Shown piece after piece: positions 54,988-64,000 of a DNA stretch of 64,000 bases; position 1 is the stretch's first letter, and each line of letters starts with the position of its first letter. Source of the stretch: CANDYO01 sp964627795 (lineage in GTDB: Bacteria > Pseudomonadota > Alphaproteobacteria > Rickettsiales > CANDYO01); the NCBI GenBank assembly GCA_964627795.1, contig CAZVLF010000009.1, forward strand, positions 18,329-82,328, written 5' to 3'. The position numbers were made by a program, and so were the translations under genes. The notes beneath the pieces were generated by a model. That model ran no database searches and was not told where the DNA came from. It was given only the letters and a program-made list of their open reading frames with translations.

Positions 54988-56403
54988 ATGAATATTTTCA
55001 AGCAAAAATCTCTTAATGAAGTTTTAGAAAACACTGGAAAAGGAAATGGGTTGCAGAAAACATTGGGAGCAATGAGTCTCTTCTTACTTGGTCTTGGTGC
55101 AATAATTGGTACTGGAATTTTTGGTATGACAGGCGTTGCATCACTTAACATGTCAGGCCCGGCTGTTGTTTTATCTTATGCTATTGCAGGAATCACAGCA
55201 ATATTTATAGCTTTAAATTATACTGAAATTTCTGCTATGATGCCTACTTCTGGAGGGGCTTATTCATACTCATATGTTGCTTTTGGAGAAATGCCTGCAT
55301 GGATAGTTGCATGGATGATGATTTTATATTTTATAACTTCTGCTTCAACTGTTGCAGCTTGTTGGTCTGGTTATATGGTAAGCATGCTTGAAGCGGGAGG
55401 AATCACCATCTCTCCATTATTAACAAATATTCCTGAGCTTGGTGGAATCGTAAACTTGCCGGCTTTTTTAGTATCATTACTAATTACATTTATATTAGTT
55501 AGAGGAACTAAAGAAAGTGCGGTTATTAACGCGGTTTTAGTAATAATTAAAATTGTTGCAATTGCTTTATTTATTTATGTTGCTGTTCCACATTTTGACA
55601 CAATGCACTGGTTTGAACATAATCATCCATTTGAGAATACTACATTGTTAAGTAGCAGTTTCATGCCTTTTGGTATTTCAGGAGTTATGACAGGCGCTGC
55701 TTTCGTATTTTTTGCTTATAATGGATTTGATTCAATTGCTTCAGCTGCCGAAGAGGCAAAAAATCCAAAAAGAGATTTAACGATTGCAATATTAGGATCC
55801 TTAGCTGTATGTATGGTTCTTTATATGGTGGTTGCAGCACTTCTTGTTGGAATTATACCATTTCATAAAATTGATCCAAATAGCCCAATTCCAAGTGCTC
55901 TTAGTTACCACGGAAAAACAATAGTTTCTTCGTTCATTGCAGGTGGGGTTGTGTTGGGCATGCTATCTGTTATTTTAGCTCAGTTATTTGCTTTATCTAG
56001 AATAATAATGGTTGTAGCTAGAGATGGATTGCTTCCAGCTTTCTTAACCAAAGTACATAAGAAATATCATACACCACATTTAGCAATTTTATCACTAGGT
56101 GCTATTGTGGCTTTCATATCAGGTTTTATTCCACTAGAAATTATGGGTACTTTATCAAGCGTTGGGGCATTATTTGCTTTTATGGTGGTTTGCTTTGCAA
56201 TGATAACTCTGCGTTTTAAATATCCAGATGCAAAAAGACCATTTAAAGCCCCTTTTCCTTTCTTAATAAGTGGGATAGGCGCATCACTTTGCCTGGTACT
56301 TCTTGTGGCAGCTTTAGAAAAAGTTGGCATATATAGCTTAATTTGGCTGTTTATTGGAATTATATTTTACTTTATATATTATACTATGAGAGTAAGACAG
56401 TAA
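54988..56403 (+). CDS. APC-family amino acid permease
   Basis: 471 residues with about 12 membrane spans. The N-terminus FLLGLGAIIGTGIFGMTG is the family substrate-binding helix 1, and FVFFAYNGFDSIASAAEEAKNPKRD (split FVFFAYNGFD/SIASAAEE) is the helix 6 region; both are typical of the cationic amino acid transporter branch. It imports amino acids or exchanges them across the inner membrane, which suits an amino-acid-dependent intracellular life. The 3' end is five bases from hisS, so both may share a transcript. Confidence 0.9.
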   Translation: MNIFKQKSLNEVLENTGKGNGLQKTLGAMSLFLLGLGAIIGTGIFGMTGVASLNMSGPAVVLSYAIAGITAIFIALNYTEISAMMPTSGGAYSYSYVAFGEMPAWIVAWMMILYFITSASTVAACWSGYMVSMLEAGGITISPLLTNIPELGGIVNLPAFLVSLLITFILVRGTKESAVINAVLVIIKIVAIALFIYVAVPHFDTMHWFEHNHPFENTTLLSSSFMPFGISGVMTGAAFVFFAYNGFDSIASAAEEAKNPKRDLTIAILGSLAVCMVLYMVVAALLVGIIPFHKIDPNSPIPSALSYHGKTIVSSFIAGGVVLGMLSVILAQLFALSRIIMVVARDGLLPAFLTKVHKKYHTPHLAILSLGAIVAFISGFIPLEIMGTLSSVGALFAFMVVCFAMITLRFKYPDAKRPFKAPFPFLISGIGASLCLVLLVAALEKVGIYSLIWLFIGIIFYFIYYTMRVRQ

Positions 56404-56408
56404 TAGTT

Positions 56409-57641
56409 ATGATAAAAATTCAGCCTGTTAGAGGAACAAAAGATCTTTATGGATCTGATTACGAGAAATTTGAAGCTATAATATCAATAGCAAAGAAAAT
56501 AGCTTCCAATTATGCTTATCAAGGGATTTCCTTGCCAATTTTTGAATTCTCTAATGTTTTTAAAAGAAGTCTTGGTGATTCATCAGATGTGGTGAGTAAG
56601 GAGATGTATAGTTTCCTTGATCGTGGTGGAGAGGAAATAACATTGAGGCCTGAATTTACGGCTGGAATTTGCAGAGCTTTTATTTCTAACGGTTTACAAC
56701 AATTTTTGCCTTTAAAACTATTTGCTTGCGGGCCACTTTTCCGTTATGAAAGACCCCAAAAAGGAAGACAAAGACAATTTCATCAACTAAATTATGAATA
56801 TTTAGGCCCTGCCTCAGCAGAAATTGATGCTGAAGTAATATCAATGGCTGCAAACTTATTAAGCGAGCTTGGGGTACTAGATAATACTATTTTAGAACTT
56901 AATTCTCTTGGATGTTCTGATTCCAGGAAAGCTTATCACGCAGCCCTTGTTGAATATTTAAATAAATTTTCTTCTAGTCTATCAGAAGATAGTAAAATTA
57001 GGCTTGAAAAGAATCCTTTAAGAGTACTTGATTCTAAAGATGAGGGTGATAGAAAGATAGTTGAAAATGCACCAAAAATTAATCAATATTATACCAAAGA
57101 ATCACAAGAATTTTTTAATAAACTTCAATCATTTTTAAGTGATTTAGGAATTGCTTATAAGGTTAATCCAACACTTGTTCGTGGGCTTGACTATTATAAT
57201 CATACGGCATTTGAATTTATCACTAATGATCTTGGAGCACAAGGAACTGTGCTAGGTGGTGGAAGATATAATGGGTTGATTAAATTAATGGGTGGTGATG
57301 ATGTTGCAGGAGTTGGATTTGCAGCAGGCATGGAAAGATTATCTTTGCTAACTAATGCTAACTTAAAGCGCACAAGACCTATAGCCGTTATAAATATGGA
57401 AGCAAAAAATATTATTTATGCCATGAAGATAGCGCAAGCTATAAGGAAAAATAATATTTCTGTTTTACTTGATTATAATATCAAATTTGAGAAAGCCCTA
57501 AAAAATGCTTTAAAAGATAATGCAAGCCACGCTATTTTTATTGGTGATGAAGAAGTTAGTAGTGAAACTGTTAAACTTAAAAACCTTGATACAAGATTTG
57601 AAGAAATTATCAAGATTAATGATTTATTAGAGAGATTTTAG
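56409..57641 (+). CDS. hisS: Histidyl-tRNA synthetase
   Basis: 410 residues from ATG 56409 (MIKIQPVRGTKDLYG), the conserved family start; an upstream in-frame codon at 56343 lies inside the permease gene. Class II features: motif 1 region, motif 2 FRYERPQKGRQRQFHQLNYE, the His signature LVRGLDYYNHTAFEF and motif 3 GAGFAAGMERL-like VGFAAGMERLSLL. It charges tRNA-His in the cytoplasm. Two bases separate it from prfA, so they are co-transcribed. Confidence 0.95.
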   Translation: MIKIQPVRGTKDLYGSDYEKFEAIISIAKKIASNYAYQGISLPIFEFSNVFKRSLGDSSDVVSKEMYSFLDRGGEEITLRPEFTAGICRAFISNGLQQFLPLKLFACGPLFRYERPQKGRQRQFHQLNYEYLGPASAEIDAEVISMAANLLSELGVLDNTILELNSLGCSDSRKAYHAALVEYLNKFSSSLSEDSKIRLEKNPLRVLDSKDEGDRKIVENAPKINQYYTKESQEFFNKLQSFLSDLGIAYKVNPTLVRGLDYYNHTAFEFITNDLGAQGTVLGGGRYNGLIKLMGGDDVAGVGFAAGMERLSLLTNANLKRTRPIAVINMEAKNIIYAMKIAQAIRKNNISVLLDYNIKFEKALKNALKDNASHAIFIGDEEVSSETVKLKNLDTRFEEIIKINDLLERF

Positions 57642-57643
57642 GT

Positions 57644-58714
57644 ATGAGCTTTATTGATAATTTATTAAAAATAACCCAAAAATATCATGATATTGGTGAT
57701 AAGTTAAATGATGTTGGTTCTTTGGGAAGAGAAGAATTTATAAAGCTTTCTAAGGAATATGCGGATCTTGGACCTGTTATTGAAATTATTAATACTTACC
57801 TTAATGCAGTTGATTCAATTAAAGACTTAGAAATTTTAAAAGATGACCCTGAAATGAAGGAATTAGCAGAAATAGAACTTTCTGACCTTCGGGAAAATCT
57901 TCCAATATTAGAAAGAAATGTTAAGCTTGCTTTGCTACCTAAAGATAAGGATGATGATAAAAACGCTATTATTGAAATTAGAGCTGGAACAGGTGGTGAT
58001 GAAGCTGCATTATTTGCAGGTGTTTTATATAGAATGTATCAGCGCTATGCCGAAAGTAAAGGATGGAAGTTTGAAGTGATGGCTTATGCTGATACAGGAA
58101 TAGGAGGAGTTAAAGAAGCTTCTGCATTAATTTCAGGAAAAGGGGTGTTCTCTAAGCTTAAATTTGAATCAGGAGTTCATAGAGTTCAAAGAGTTCCTGA
58201 AACAGAATCAAGTGGAAGAATTCATACATCTGCAGCTACAGTTGCAGTTCTTCCAGAAGCAGAAGAAGTGGATATTGATATAGATGAAAAAGATCTCCGA
58301 ATAGATGTTTACCGCTCGAGCGGTCCTGGTGGACAAAGTGTTAATACTACTGACAGTGCAGTAAGGATAGTTCATATTCCTACAGGAATTGTTGTTACTC
58401 AACAAGATGAAAAATCTCAACATAAGAATAGAGCTAAAGCAATGAAAATTCTTCGCTCTAGACTTTATGAAGAAGAAAGAAGAAGAATTGATAATGAAAG
58501 AGCAGCCGAAAGGAAAGAACAAGTAGGGAGCGGGGATAGATCAGAAAGGATTAGAACCTATAATTATCCTCAAGGAAGAGTTACTGATCATAGAATTAAT
58601 CTAACCCTGTATAAAATTGCTGAAATTACTGATGGTGGAGAGTTAGATGAGTTAATTTCAGCTTTAGCAAGTGAAGATGAAGCAAGAAGACTCTCTCAAA
58701 GCTCTATAAGTTAG
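57644..58714 (+). CDS. prfA: Peptide chain release factor 1
   Basis: 356 residues, normal for RF1. The catalytic GGQ appears in SSGPGGQSVNTTDSAVRI near residue 230 and the tripeptide anticodon is the PxT-type region before it (VPETESSGR). RF1 reads UAA and UAG, so both are true stops in this cell, which bears on the many TAA/TAG-broken genes nearby. It follows hisS by two bases. The C-terminus INLTLYKIAEI is typical. Confidence 0.95.
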   Translation: MSFIDNLLKITQKYHDIGDKLNDVGSLGREEFIKLSKEYADLGPVIEIINTYLNAVDSIKDLEILKDDPEMKELAEIELSDLRENLPILERNVKLALLPKDKDDDKNAIIEIRAGTGGDEAALFAGVLYRMYQRYAESKGWKFEVMAYADTGIGGVKEASALISGKGVFSKLKFESGVHRVQRVPETESSGRIHTSAATVAVLPEAEEVDIDIDEKDLRIDVYRSSGPGGQSVNTTDSAVRIVHIPTGIVVTQQDEKSQHKNRAKAMKILRSRLYEEERRRIDNERAAERKEQVGSGDRSERIRTYNYPQGRVTDHRINLTLYKIAEITDGGELDELISALASEDEARRLSQSSIS

Positions 58715-58770
58715 CTATCCATTTATTAAGAATTGGTGTTAATTTCTCTCTAATACGCTGGAGCATAGAA

Positions 58771-59618
58771 TTATATAAATGAATCAGAAATAATATTATT
58801 GCTCCATTTTTCACAATATTTTTGATCATTTTCATCAAGCTCTTTAATATATTATACCATTTCTTGCTGGGATTTAAATTTATTGGCTGAAATTATGGCT
58901 TTAGGATTTATATCATTTTCTGATACTGGATTAGATAAATATATAGGAATAGCTCCTGAATAATAAGCTTGGAATGGTTTTTTTAGTGATATAACCATGA
59001 AAAGAAGCTGTGTTTTCATAAGCGATCACAAATTTACATTGCGAGAGAAACTCTTCTGTTTTGTCTTGAGGAACTATAAAACCTAAATTATTTAAAGTTT
59101 TTCCTCCGCTGGCAACAAATTTATATTCAGATAATGTTTTAAATATGTCTTCTCTTGCTGCAGTTGTATCATACGTTCTTCTAGAGTTACTAACTAAAAA
59201 GCAAGCAAAGTATTTTTTATTTGGGTTGCATTCTCTTCTATTATAATCGGCATATTATATTTTTATAATATATATTATATAGTGAAAACCTCAAATAATT
59301 CTCTTCCTCGTAGTTATTAAACCCAAAGATAAGTTATAATCTTTAAGAGGCGCGTTTATAGGTTCTCCTACAAAAAACATTTTGATAGCACTTTGGTTTG
59401 TTACCAAAAAGTCCATTAATAACTAAATCATAGTTTTCGTCTTTTGATTGAACAGCATTAAATGTTTCATTAATTATATTAAGTATAGGTAAAAAAGCGG
59501 TTAAATCGTTATGAGAGCAGTGATTTAATAATTTAACTCTAATAATAGGTTTTAAATGAGTTTCTTCTAACTTTATAGTTCCTTGATTATTAACTCCTAC
59601 TGCTAATTCATCAATCAT
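58771..59618 (-). pseudogene. Decayed GT10 alpha-fucosyltransferase gene
   Basis: From ATG 59618 the frame gives KPIIRVKLLNHCSHNDL and NETFNAVQSKDENYDLVINGL, then breaks. After frameshifts near 59400, 59310 and 59240 the text continues KKYFACFLVSNSRRTYD, REDIFKTLSEYKFVASGGKT, CKFVIAYENTASFHGYIT, and, after another shift, YYSGAIPIYLSNPVSENDIN and FKSQQEMV-stop-YIKELDEND, ending near 58771. This order matches family 10 fucosyltransferases (SNxxxxxR, SGG, ExxxxxGYxTEK, AGxIPIYxG, LDxNDxxY). TAA at 58854-58852 sits where Gln fits. Clearly dead. The start overlaps the phaZ end by eight bases, so it was once coupled to phaZ. Confidence 0.75.
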
Positions 59619-60885
59619 GTTGATTTTTGCTCACGAAATCTACAATTATTGGAACTATAATATTTCTAAATTTTGATCCATTAAAAAGACCATAATGCCC
59701 AACACCTTTAATAAGATGATATTCTTTTTTATTTTCTTTTATTCCTGTGCAAAGATCTATAGCTGCTTTTGTCTGATGAAGGCCAGTTATATCATCTAAT
59801 TCACCTTCTAAAACTAGTAGGCTAGGTTTAACAATAGATTCTAATTTAACTGGCCTATCTCTTGAAACCATTAATCCTTGAGGAAGAGTGTGATTGATGA
59901 AAACTTCTTGTATGGTTTGTAAATAAAATTCGGCAGGAATATCCATCACGGCTAAATATTCATCATAAAAGGCTTTATGTGCTTCGGCGCTTTCTTCATC
60001 TCCTACTACTAAATGTTGAAATAATTTTGCATGCTCTCCTAAATGTCTTTTCATATTCATTGACATAAATCCATAAAGCTGTAAGAAGCCTGGATATACT
60101 TCTCTCATATAACCTGGGTAGTTGATAGGAACCCTAGTTATCACATTATTTTCAAACCAATGTATTTCTTTGTTTGAAGCATATTCATTCACTTCTGTAG
60201 GGCTTATTCTTGCATCAATAGGACCGCCAATTAAAGTAAAGCTATTTGGTATATTACGGTTTGAATGATTTTCTGATGACATTATTGAGATTGCAGCTGT
60301 TACTGGCACTGCTGGTTGGCAAACTGCCATAACATGTAAGTGTGGAGCAAGTTCAGTCATAAATTCAATACAATAATCTACATAATCATCAAAACTAAAT
60401 TCTCCTTTTCCTATGGGAATATCGCGTGCATTAATCCATTCAGTAATATAAACGTCAAAATGTGGAAGACATGCTTCTACCGTTCCTCTAAGAAGGGTGG
60501 CATAGTGACCTGACATTGGAGCTACTATCAATAATTTAGGCAAGTGACTTCCCTGAGGAAATTTTCTAAAATGAACCAAGTTACAAAAAGTTTTTTTAAT
60601 TACAACTTCTTGAGCTATATAATATTCTTTTGTGCCAACTGTAGTTCTATGGATATTAAATTCAGGTTTTGAGTAATCTTTGGTAAAACGATCAAATAAT
60701 TCGAGATATGCGTTAAAATGCCTGCTCACTGCGAAATAAGAAATAGGATGATAGGGACTTGAAATCCAATCTTGAGTGGAATGAATTGCTGCTCTTATTG
60801 GTGCGCAGTTAGCTTTCATCATTTCCATTAAAGTATATAATGCACTATTTTCAATAGCATTAATTCCCTTGTTATAACACAACAT
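59611..60885 (-). CDS. phaZ: Intracellular poly(3-hydroxybutyrate) depolymerase
   Basis: 424 residues, normal for intracellular PhaZ. The nucleophile is Cys189 in HVMAVCQPAVPV, the known active-site motif of the Ralstonia-type enzyme (Cys in place of Ser), with a later Asp region (EGELDDITG) and His in KGVGHYGLFNG. It breaks down stored polyhydroxybutyrate. AAGGAG precedes the ATG. The gene is separated by 89 bases from the BrkB gene upstream. Few Rickettsiales store PHB, so the presence of the degradation enzyme suggests synthase genes elsewhere, or a relic. Confidence 0.93.
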   Translation of the reverse strand: MLCYNKGINAIENSALYTLMEMMKANCAPIRAAIHSTQDWISSPYHPISYFAVSRHFNAYLELFDRFTKDYSKPEFNIHRTTVGTKEYYIAQEVVIKKTFCNLVHFRKFPQGSHLPKLLIVAPMSGHYATLLRGTVEACLPHFDVYITEWINARDIPIGKGEFSFDDYVDYCIEFMTELAPHLHVMAVCQPAVPVTAAISIMSSENHSNRNIPNSFTLIGGPIDARISPTEVNEYASNKEIHWFENNVITRVPINYPGYMREVYPGFLQLYGFMSMNMKRHLGEHAKLFQHLVVGDEESAEAHKAFYDEYLAVMDIPAEFYLQTIQEVFINHTLPQGLMVSRDRPVKLESIVKPSLLVLEGELDDITGLHQTKAAIDLCTGIKENKKEYHLIKGVGHYGLFNGSKFRNIIVPIIVDFVSKNQHD

Positions 60886-60974
60886 TATTTATCTCCTTTT
60901 ATTGCTGATAAGAGAAATGATAAACTATACTTGTTAAAAAATAATTAACTTAAACTAAAATATTGATTCTATTT

Positions 60975-61856
60975 TTAGTTAATTTTCTTTCTTTCTAAAA
61001 GCAAAGAATTTAATTCAGCACCATATATGAATATTAAATGTATGATATAGAAGAAAAGCAAGCATATTATCATTCCTGCTAAACTTCCATATACAACGTT
61101 AATTTGAGTGAAAATATAAAGATAGTCTGATAATAAAGAACCGCTTAGTAACCATAGTAAAACAACTTCGATTGCACCTGGAATCAAAGATCTAAAGGAA
61201 AGTTTTACATTAGGTATCAAATAATAAAGAAATATTACGCAGAAAAATAAGGTCAAAGCAAAGGTAAAAAGCCTAAAGTTATCAAGTAGTGGGCCTGAGA
61301 ATTTTCCAAAAATATGGTTTAAAGCTCCTAATATAGGTGTTAAATGATGAAATTGAGATATGGTATTAAAAATTTCTGGAATAAAAATGAAGAAAAACAA
61401 ACTTACTAATAATATAGCTGAAAAAAATAGAAATTGTATTATACTCATAAATCTTCGTAAAATATAAGCAGGGGGAGTTGCTTCATGATAGACTTTGTTA
61501 AGTATAGTTCTCACTCCTTCTACAGTTGTTGACGAAGTCCATACCACTCCAAGAATTGAAATTGTTAAAAAACTAGTTGGAGGTGAAGATAATATTTCTT
61601 GAATTCTGGGATAAAGAGCCTTTATTAAACCAGCTGGCATTATGTTTAAAATTAAAGTCACTAATTCTCTGCCTTGATCAGATTTTCCGATTAGGCTTGT
61701 GGCGGCTATAAGAAAAATAAGAAAAGGAAAAAATGATAATAAGGTGATAAAAGCCATATAGCCCGCATGTTCTACACCATCATGCTTAATTAGGTTTTCA
61801 CCAGCCTTAATATGAAGAAAAATGATATTTTTTACCTGAAGCAAAATATTGCGCAT
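60975..61856 (-). CDS. YihY/BrkB-family inner membrane protein
   Basis: 293 residues, six membrane spans. Family features: GYMAFITLLSFFPFLIFLIA, SSTTVEGVRTILNKVYHE, LRSLIPGAI-like SFRSLIPGAIEVVLLWLL and YGSLAGMIICLLFFYI near the end. Once labelled ribonuclease BN, the family is now regarded as membrane proteins of unclear role (transport or division-linked). It begins 12 bases after the parA stop, so the two form an operon. Confidence 0.88.
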   Translation of the reverse strand: MRNILLQVKNIIFLHIKAGENLIKHDGVEHAGYMAFITLLSFFPFLIFLIAATSLIGKSDQGRELVTLILNIMPAGLIKALYPRIQEILSSPPTSFLTISILGVVWTSSTTVEGVRTILNKVYHEATPPAYILRRFMSIIQFLFFSAILLVSLFFFIFIPEIFNTISQFHHLTPILGALNHIFGKFSGPLLDNFRLFTFALTLFFCVIFLYYLIPNVKLSFRSLIPGAIEVVLLWLLSGSLLSDYLYIFTQINVVYGSLAGMIICLLFFYIIHLIFIYGAELNSLLLERKKIN

Positions 61857-61868
61857 ATCACACCAAAT

Positions 61869-62501
61869 TTAATTGTTTTTTATTACATTATATAAATATT
61901 TTGTAATAACAACAATTTCATTTGCAGCACTTGAATTTGGCTCAGTTTCAATAGCTGTTTTTCCATTTAACATTGAAGATGCGAATAAAACTCTATTTCC
62001 AAGAGTGAATTTTTGAATATTTTCGTCAAACATAGATTCAACGGTTTTAGTAAGCTTGCTATGGTATGGAGAGCGATTAATTAATAAAATCATGGGTTTA
62101 TTTTCTTTGTTTATTATTTCTATGGTTTTGCTAGTGGCCCATAAATCATTAGGACTTGGTTGGCATGGAACAATTATAAGGTTGGCTGCCCTAATTGAAG
62201 ATTTGGTTTCAGTTTCCATGTGTGGAGGGCTATCAAGAATAATAACATCTGCATCATAATTTTTGGATATTTCGTTACCTACTTTCCAGCCAGTGCTTGA
62301 GGCTATTTTAAGGTTTATATTCTCATGAGATATATTCTCTTTTCTAATATTGCTCCAGCTAACTATAGTTTGCTGAGGATCAGTATCGATTAAAATGGTT
62401 TTTAAGTTTTCTAAAGCTAGGGCTACAGCAAGATGAGCTGCAAGAGTTGATTTTCCAGATCCTCCTTTTTGCTGAACAATGGCAATTACAAAGGGTTGCA
62501 T
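61869..62501 (-). CDS. ParA/MinD-like partition ATPase
   Basis: 210 residues, the short ParA type without an N-terminal DNA-binding domain. Deviant Walker A QQKGGSGKSTLAAHLAVAL at the N-terminus, Walker A' DTDPQQT with the conserved Asp, and switch II VIILDSPPHMETE. Members move plasmids, chromosomes or protein clusters by ATP-driven gradients. No ParB is adjacent, so an orphan role (as in the VirC1/MipZ-like group) is possible. First gene of a parA-brkB pair; divergent from the glycosyltransferase gene at 62704 with 202 AT-rich bases between. Confidence 0.88.
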   Translation of the reverse strand: MQPFVIAIVQQKGGSGKSTLAAHLAVALALENLKTILIDTDPQQTIVSWSNIRKENISHENINLKIASSTGWKVGNEISKNYDADVIILDSPPHMETETKSSIRAANLIIVPCQPSPNDLWATSKTIEIINKENKPMILLINRSPYHSKLTKTVESMFDENIQKFTLGNRVLFASSMLNGKTAIETEPNSSAANEIVVITKYLYNVIKNN

Positions 62502-62703
62502 AAATTTATTACTCCAATTTTTAAAAGATAAATTCTATATTGTTTAAAAAACTACGTCAAACCTTGTTTTTGTAAGTTTTTTTATAAAATACCCTAATTT
62601 TGTTAACCTAAAAGATATCAAATATAAGTTATTAATTAAATTTTATATTGACTTTATTAAAAATATTATTTAAAAATTAATAAATTAATTATTAGGGTTT
62701 AAA

Positions 62704-63750
62704 ATGAAAAAAAATATGCAATTATTACTAGATGCTTTTCATAAAGAAGATTTAATCGATTATGCTTTTTCTAGCCAAAATAACATGAATGATCAATATT
62801 ATTCATATATGAACTTACCAAAACAGGTTTTGGATAGTGATGCTACAATAAAAACGTTCATTCCTCGCATATCAAACTATATATGGTTTACAAATGAAAA
62901 TAATCCAAAAGAGATTCCAGAAAAGTTTTTAACTAACTTAAAATTAGAGCTAGTTAAAATCAATAATTATAATATGAATGCTTTACAACCATGGAAAATA
63001 AAACTTTGGGTTAATTGTAAAGCCTGTATCCCTATGAGTTTAGAGCATATATCGCAAATGCAACACCCAGTAGAAGTTATTGAATGGCAGTTTGAGAATT
63101 TTGGTGTTCGTTCAAATTTGCAAAAAATAGTAACATACCTTATCCATATGAAGAATGGTATGGGAGCTGCAATTGACATAGCAAGATATATTATTGCTGA
63201 GAAAGAAGGTGGATTCTTTATTGATTTTGATTATAACACTGGTAATTCTACCGAAATTATTGTTCAACGCGGATATCATTCCATAACACAAACTGAAAAT
63301 AATTATTTTGGTTTTATGCCTCAACATAAAATTTTGGTGCAGCTAAATAATTATATATCTTCTTTATTTGAAGCTGTTGAAAAATATGATTTAAGCGCTG
63401 AGTTTTTAAGCTTAGGACCTAATCAAATAGCTTCTTTCTTTTCCTATGGACCATTTAACCAGTTTGTTGAGAAATTTTCAGAGAAGGAAGAGTTATCTAT
63501 AAAACCAGAATGCTTGATTTGTGATAAAAAAGAAGAGTTAATGCAGTGCTCTAATGATTACTATGATAATGATGAGAGTGACGATGATATTAAGCAATGT
63601 TCAATTGATGCGCCAGAAATATGCTATGTAGCTGAGCACTCAGCACAAATTGAGAACAGCTCTATATGCTACCTTTTAATTGAAGAAGGTGGAATTGATT
63701 TTGGGAGTGCTTGCGGTTCACTGGGTGAAAACTGGATATTGTTAGCTTAA
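62704..63750 (+). CDS. DXD-type glycosyltransferase-like protein
   Basis: 348 residues. IPRISNYIWFTNENNPKEIP corresponds to the N-terminal motif of the toxin/Och1-type sugar transferase family, and AIDIARYIIAEKEGGFFIDF leads to the DXD motif (Asp174-Phe-Asp176). This is the same layout as the three DXD domains of the giant protein at 13602, but here it is a single domain without ankyrin repeats and with little similarity beyond the motifs. The C-terminal ~80 residues are Cys- and Asp-rich (IKPECLICDKKEE, YDNDESDDDIKQC). No signal peptide is visible. Effector or glycan-modifying enzyme; inferred. Confidence 0.7.
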   Translation: MKKNMQLLLDAFHKEDLIDYAFSSQNNMNDQYYSYMNLPKQVLDSDATIKTFIPRISNYIWFTNENNPKEIPEKFLTNLKLELVKINNYNMNALQPWKIKLWVNCKACIPMSLEHISQMQHPVEVIEWQFENFGVRSNLQKIVTYLIHMKNGMGAAIDIARYIIAEKEGGFFIDFDYNTGNSTEIIVQRGYHSITQTENNYFGFMPQHKILVQLNNYISSLFEAVEKYDLSAEFLSLGPNQIASFFSYGPFNQFVEKFSEKEELSIKPECLICDKKEELMQCSNDYYDNDESDDDIKQCSIDAPEICYVAEHSAQIENSSICYLLIEEGGIDFGSACGSLGENWILLA

Positions 63751-63974
63751 GTTATAACTAAAATATTAATGCAAAAATGCAAATAAGCTTCTAATATATT
63801 AAAAAGAATATAATTATTTTTCAATCAGCAAATAGGATAAATTGATTAAAGGGCTTTTTTAATTGCTATTATAATGGTTAAGTCATCATTTTGAAATTTT
63901 ATAAGAATTTTGTTATTAGTAACTTGTCTTTAATGAATTACTAATATTTTGGGGCTGGCACCTAATAAAATTCT

Positions 63975-63999
63975 TTAAGGATAGATTTTAGATCCTTAA
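63975..63999. terminator. Possible hairpin at the right edge
   Basis: TTAAGGAT (63975-63982) pairs with ATCCTTAA (63992-63999) around a nine-base loop. The window ends there, so a following T run cannot be seen. The rest of 63751-64000 shows no gene. Confidence 0.3.
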
Positions 64000-64000
64000 G

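Noticed and set aside
1..64000. tRNA, rRNA, tmRNA genes, insertion sequences or prophage genes
   Set aside because: Gaps between genes were read for cloverleaf-like segments and transposase-like frames; none was convincing. The fibre genes resemble tail fibres but no other phage gene is nearby.

Overview
The window looks like a chromosome segment of an obligately intracellular alphaproteobacterium of the order Rickettsiales, probably a protist endosymbiont. The reasons are very low GC content, a Tlc-type ATP/ADP translocase, alphaproteobacterial housekeeping genes (hslVU, the F1-ATPase zeta inhibitor, intracellular phaZ, ccmC, pgeF), many ankyrin-repeat proteins and many decayed genes. The species cannot be named from sequence alone.

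Layout. (1) 1-24816 is an accessory surface/effector island. It holds a 5'-truncated integrin-like protein (two FG-GAP beta-propellers joined by Pro-Thr-Ser-Gln repeats, one membrane span, acidic tail); three tandem minus-strand fibre-like genes built from a 27-residue repeat, the third broken by a 100-N assembly gap; a 2812-residue protein combining three DXD glycosyltransferase-like domains, three DUF3431-like domains, ankyrin repeats and a GT25 domain; a stand-alone GT25 gene sharing a 474-bp identical tract with it; and a one-module ankyrin/DUF3431 relative. (2) 24928-28272 has a small orphan gene and the overlapping operon gltX-pgeF-ccmC. (3) 28552-31482 has an ankyrin-like gene and two decayed genes. 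(4) 31781-36397 is a tight operon dapA-smpB-ebfC-sco1-tatB-tatC-serS. (5) 36479-44056 is a second accessory region: an ankyrin-like protein with an HEITH zinc motif lying between serS and a 5'-truncated serS copy, a nonsense-broken oxygenase, the ATP/ADP translocase, and a decayed haemagglutinin/subtilase gene. (6) 44394-53271 has the ATPase zeta inhibitor, phoU, hslVU, an AsmA-like protein and a DsbD-family protein. (7) 53423-54878 holds two decayed genes including an ABC ATPase. (8) 54988-58714 has an amino-acid permease, hisS and prfA. (9) 58771-62501 has a decayed GT10 fucosyltransferase overlapping phaZ, a BrkB/YihY protein and a ParA ATPase. (10) 62704-63750 is another DXD glycosyltransferase-like gene.

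How the genes fit together. The core genes serve translation, protein quality control, Tat export, thiol and cytochrome oxidase/cytochrome c assembly, and uptake of host ATP and amino acids. The accessory genes encode large repetitive, probably surface-exposed or secreted proteins and glycosyltransferase/ankyrin fusions of the kind used as host-directed effectors. Two independent paralogue pairs (GT25 and serS) show sharply bounded identical cores with diverged flanks, which suggests recent recombination. Decayed genes are broken mostly by TAA/TAG where glutamine fits, which points to C-to-T decay.
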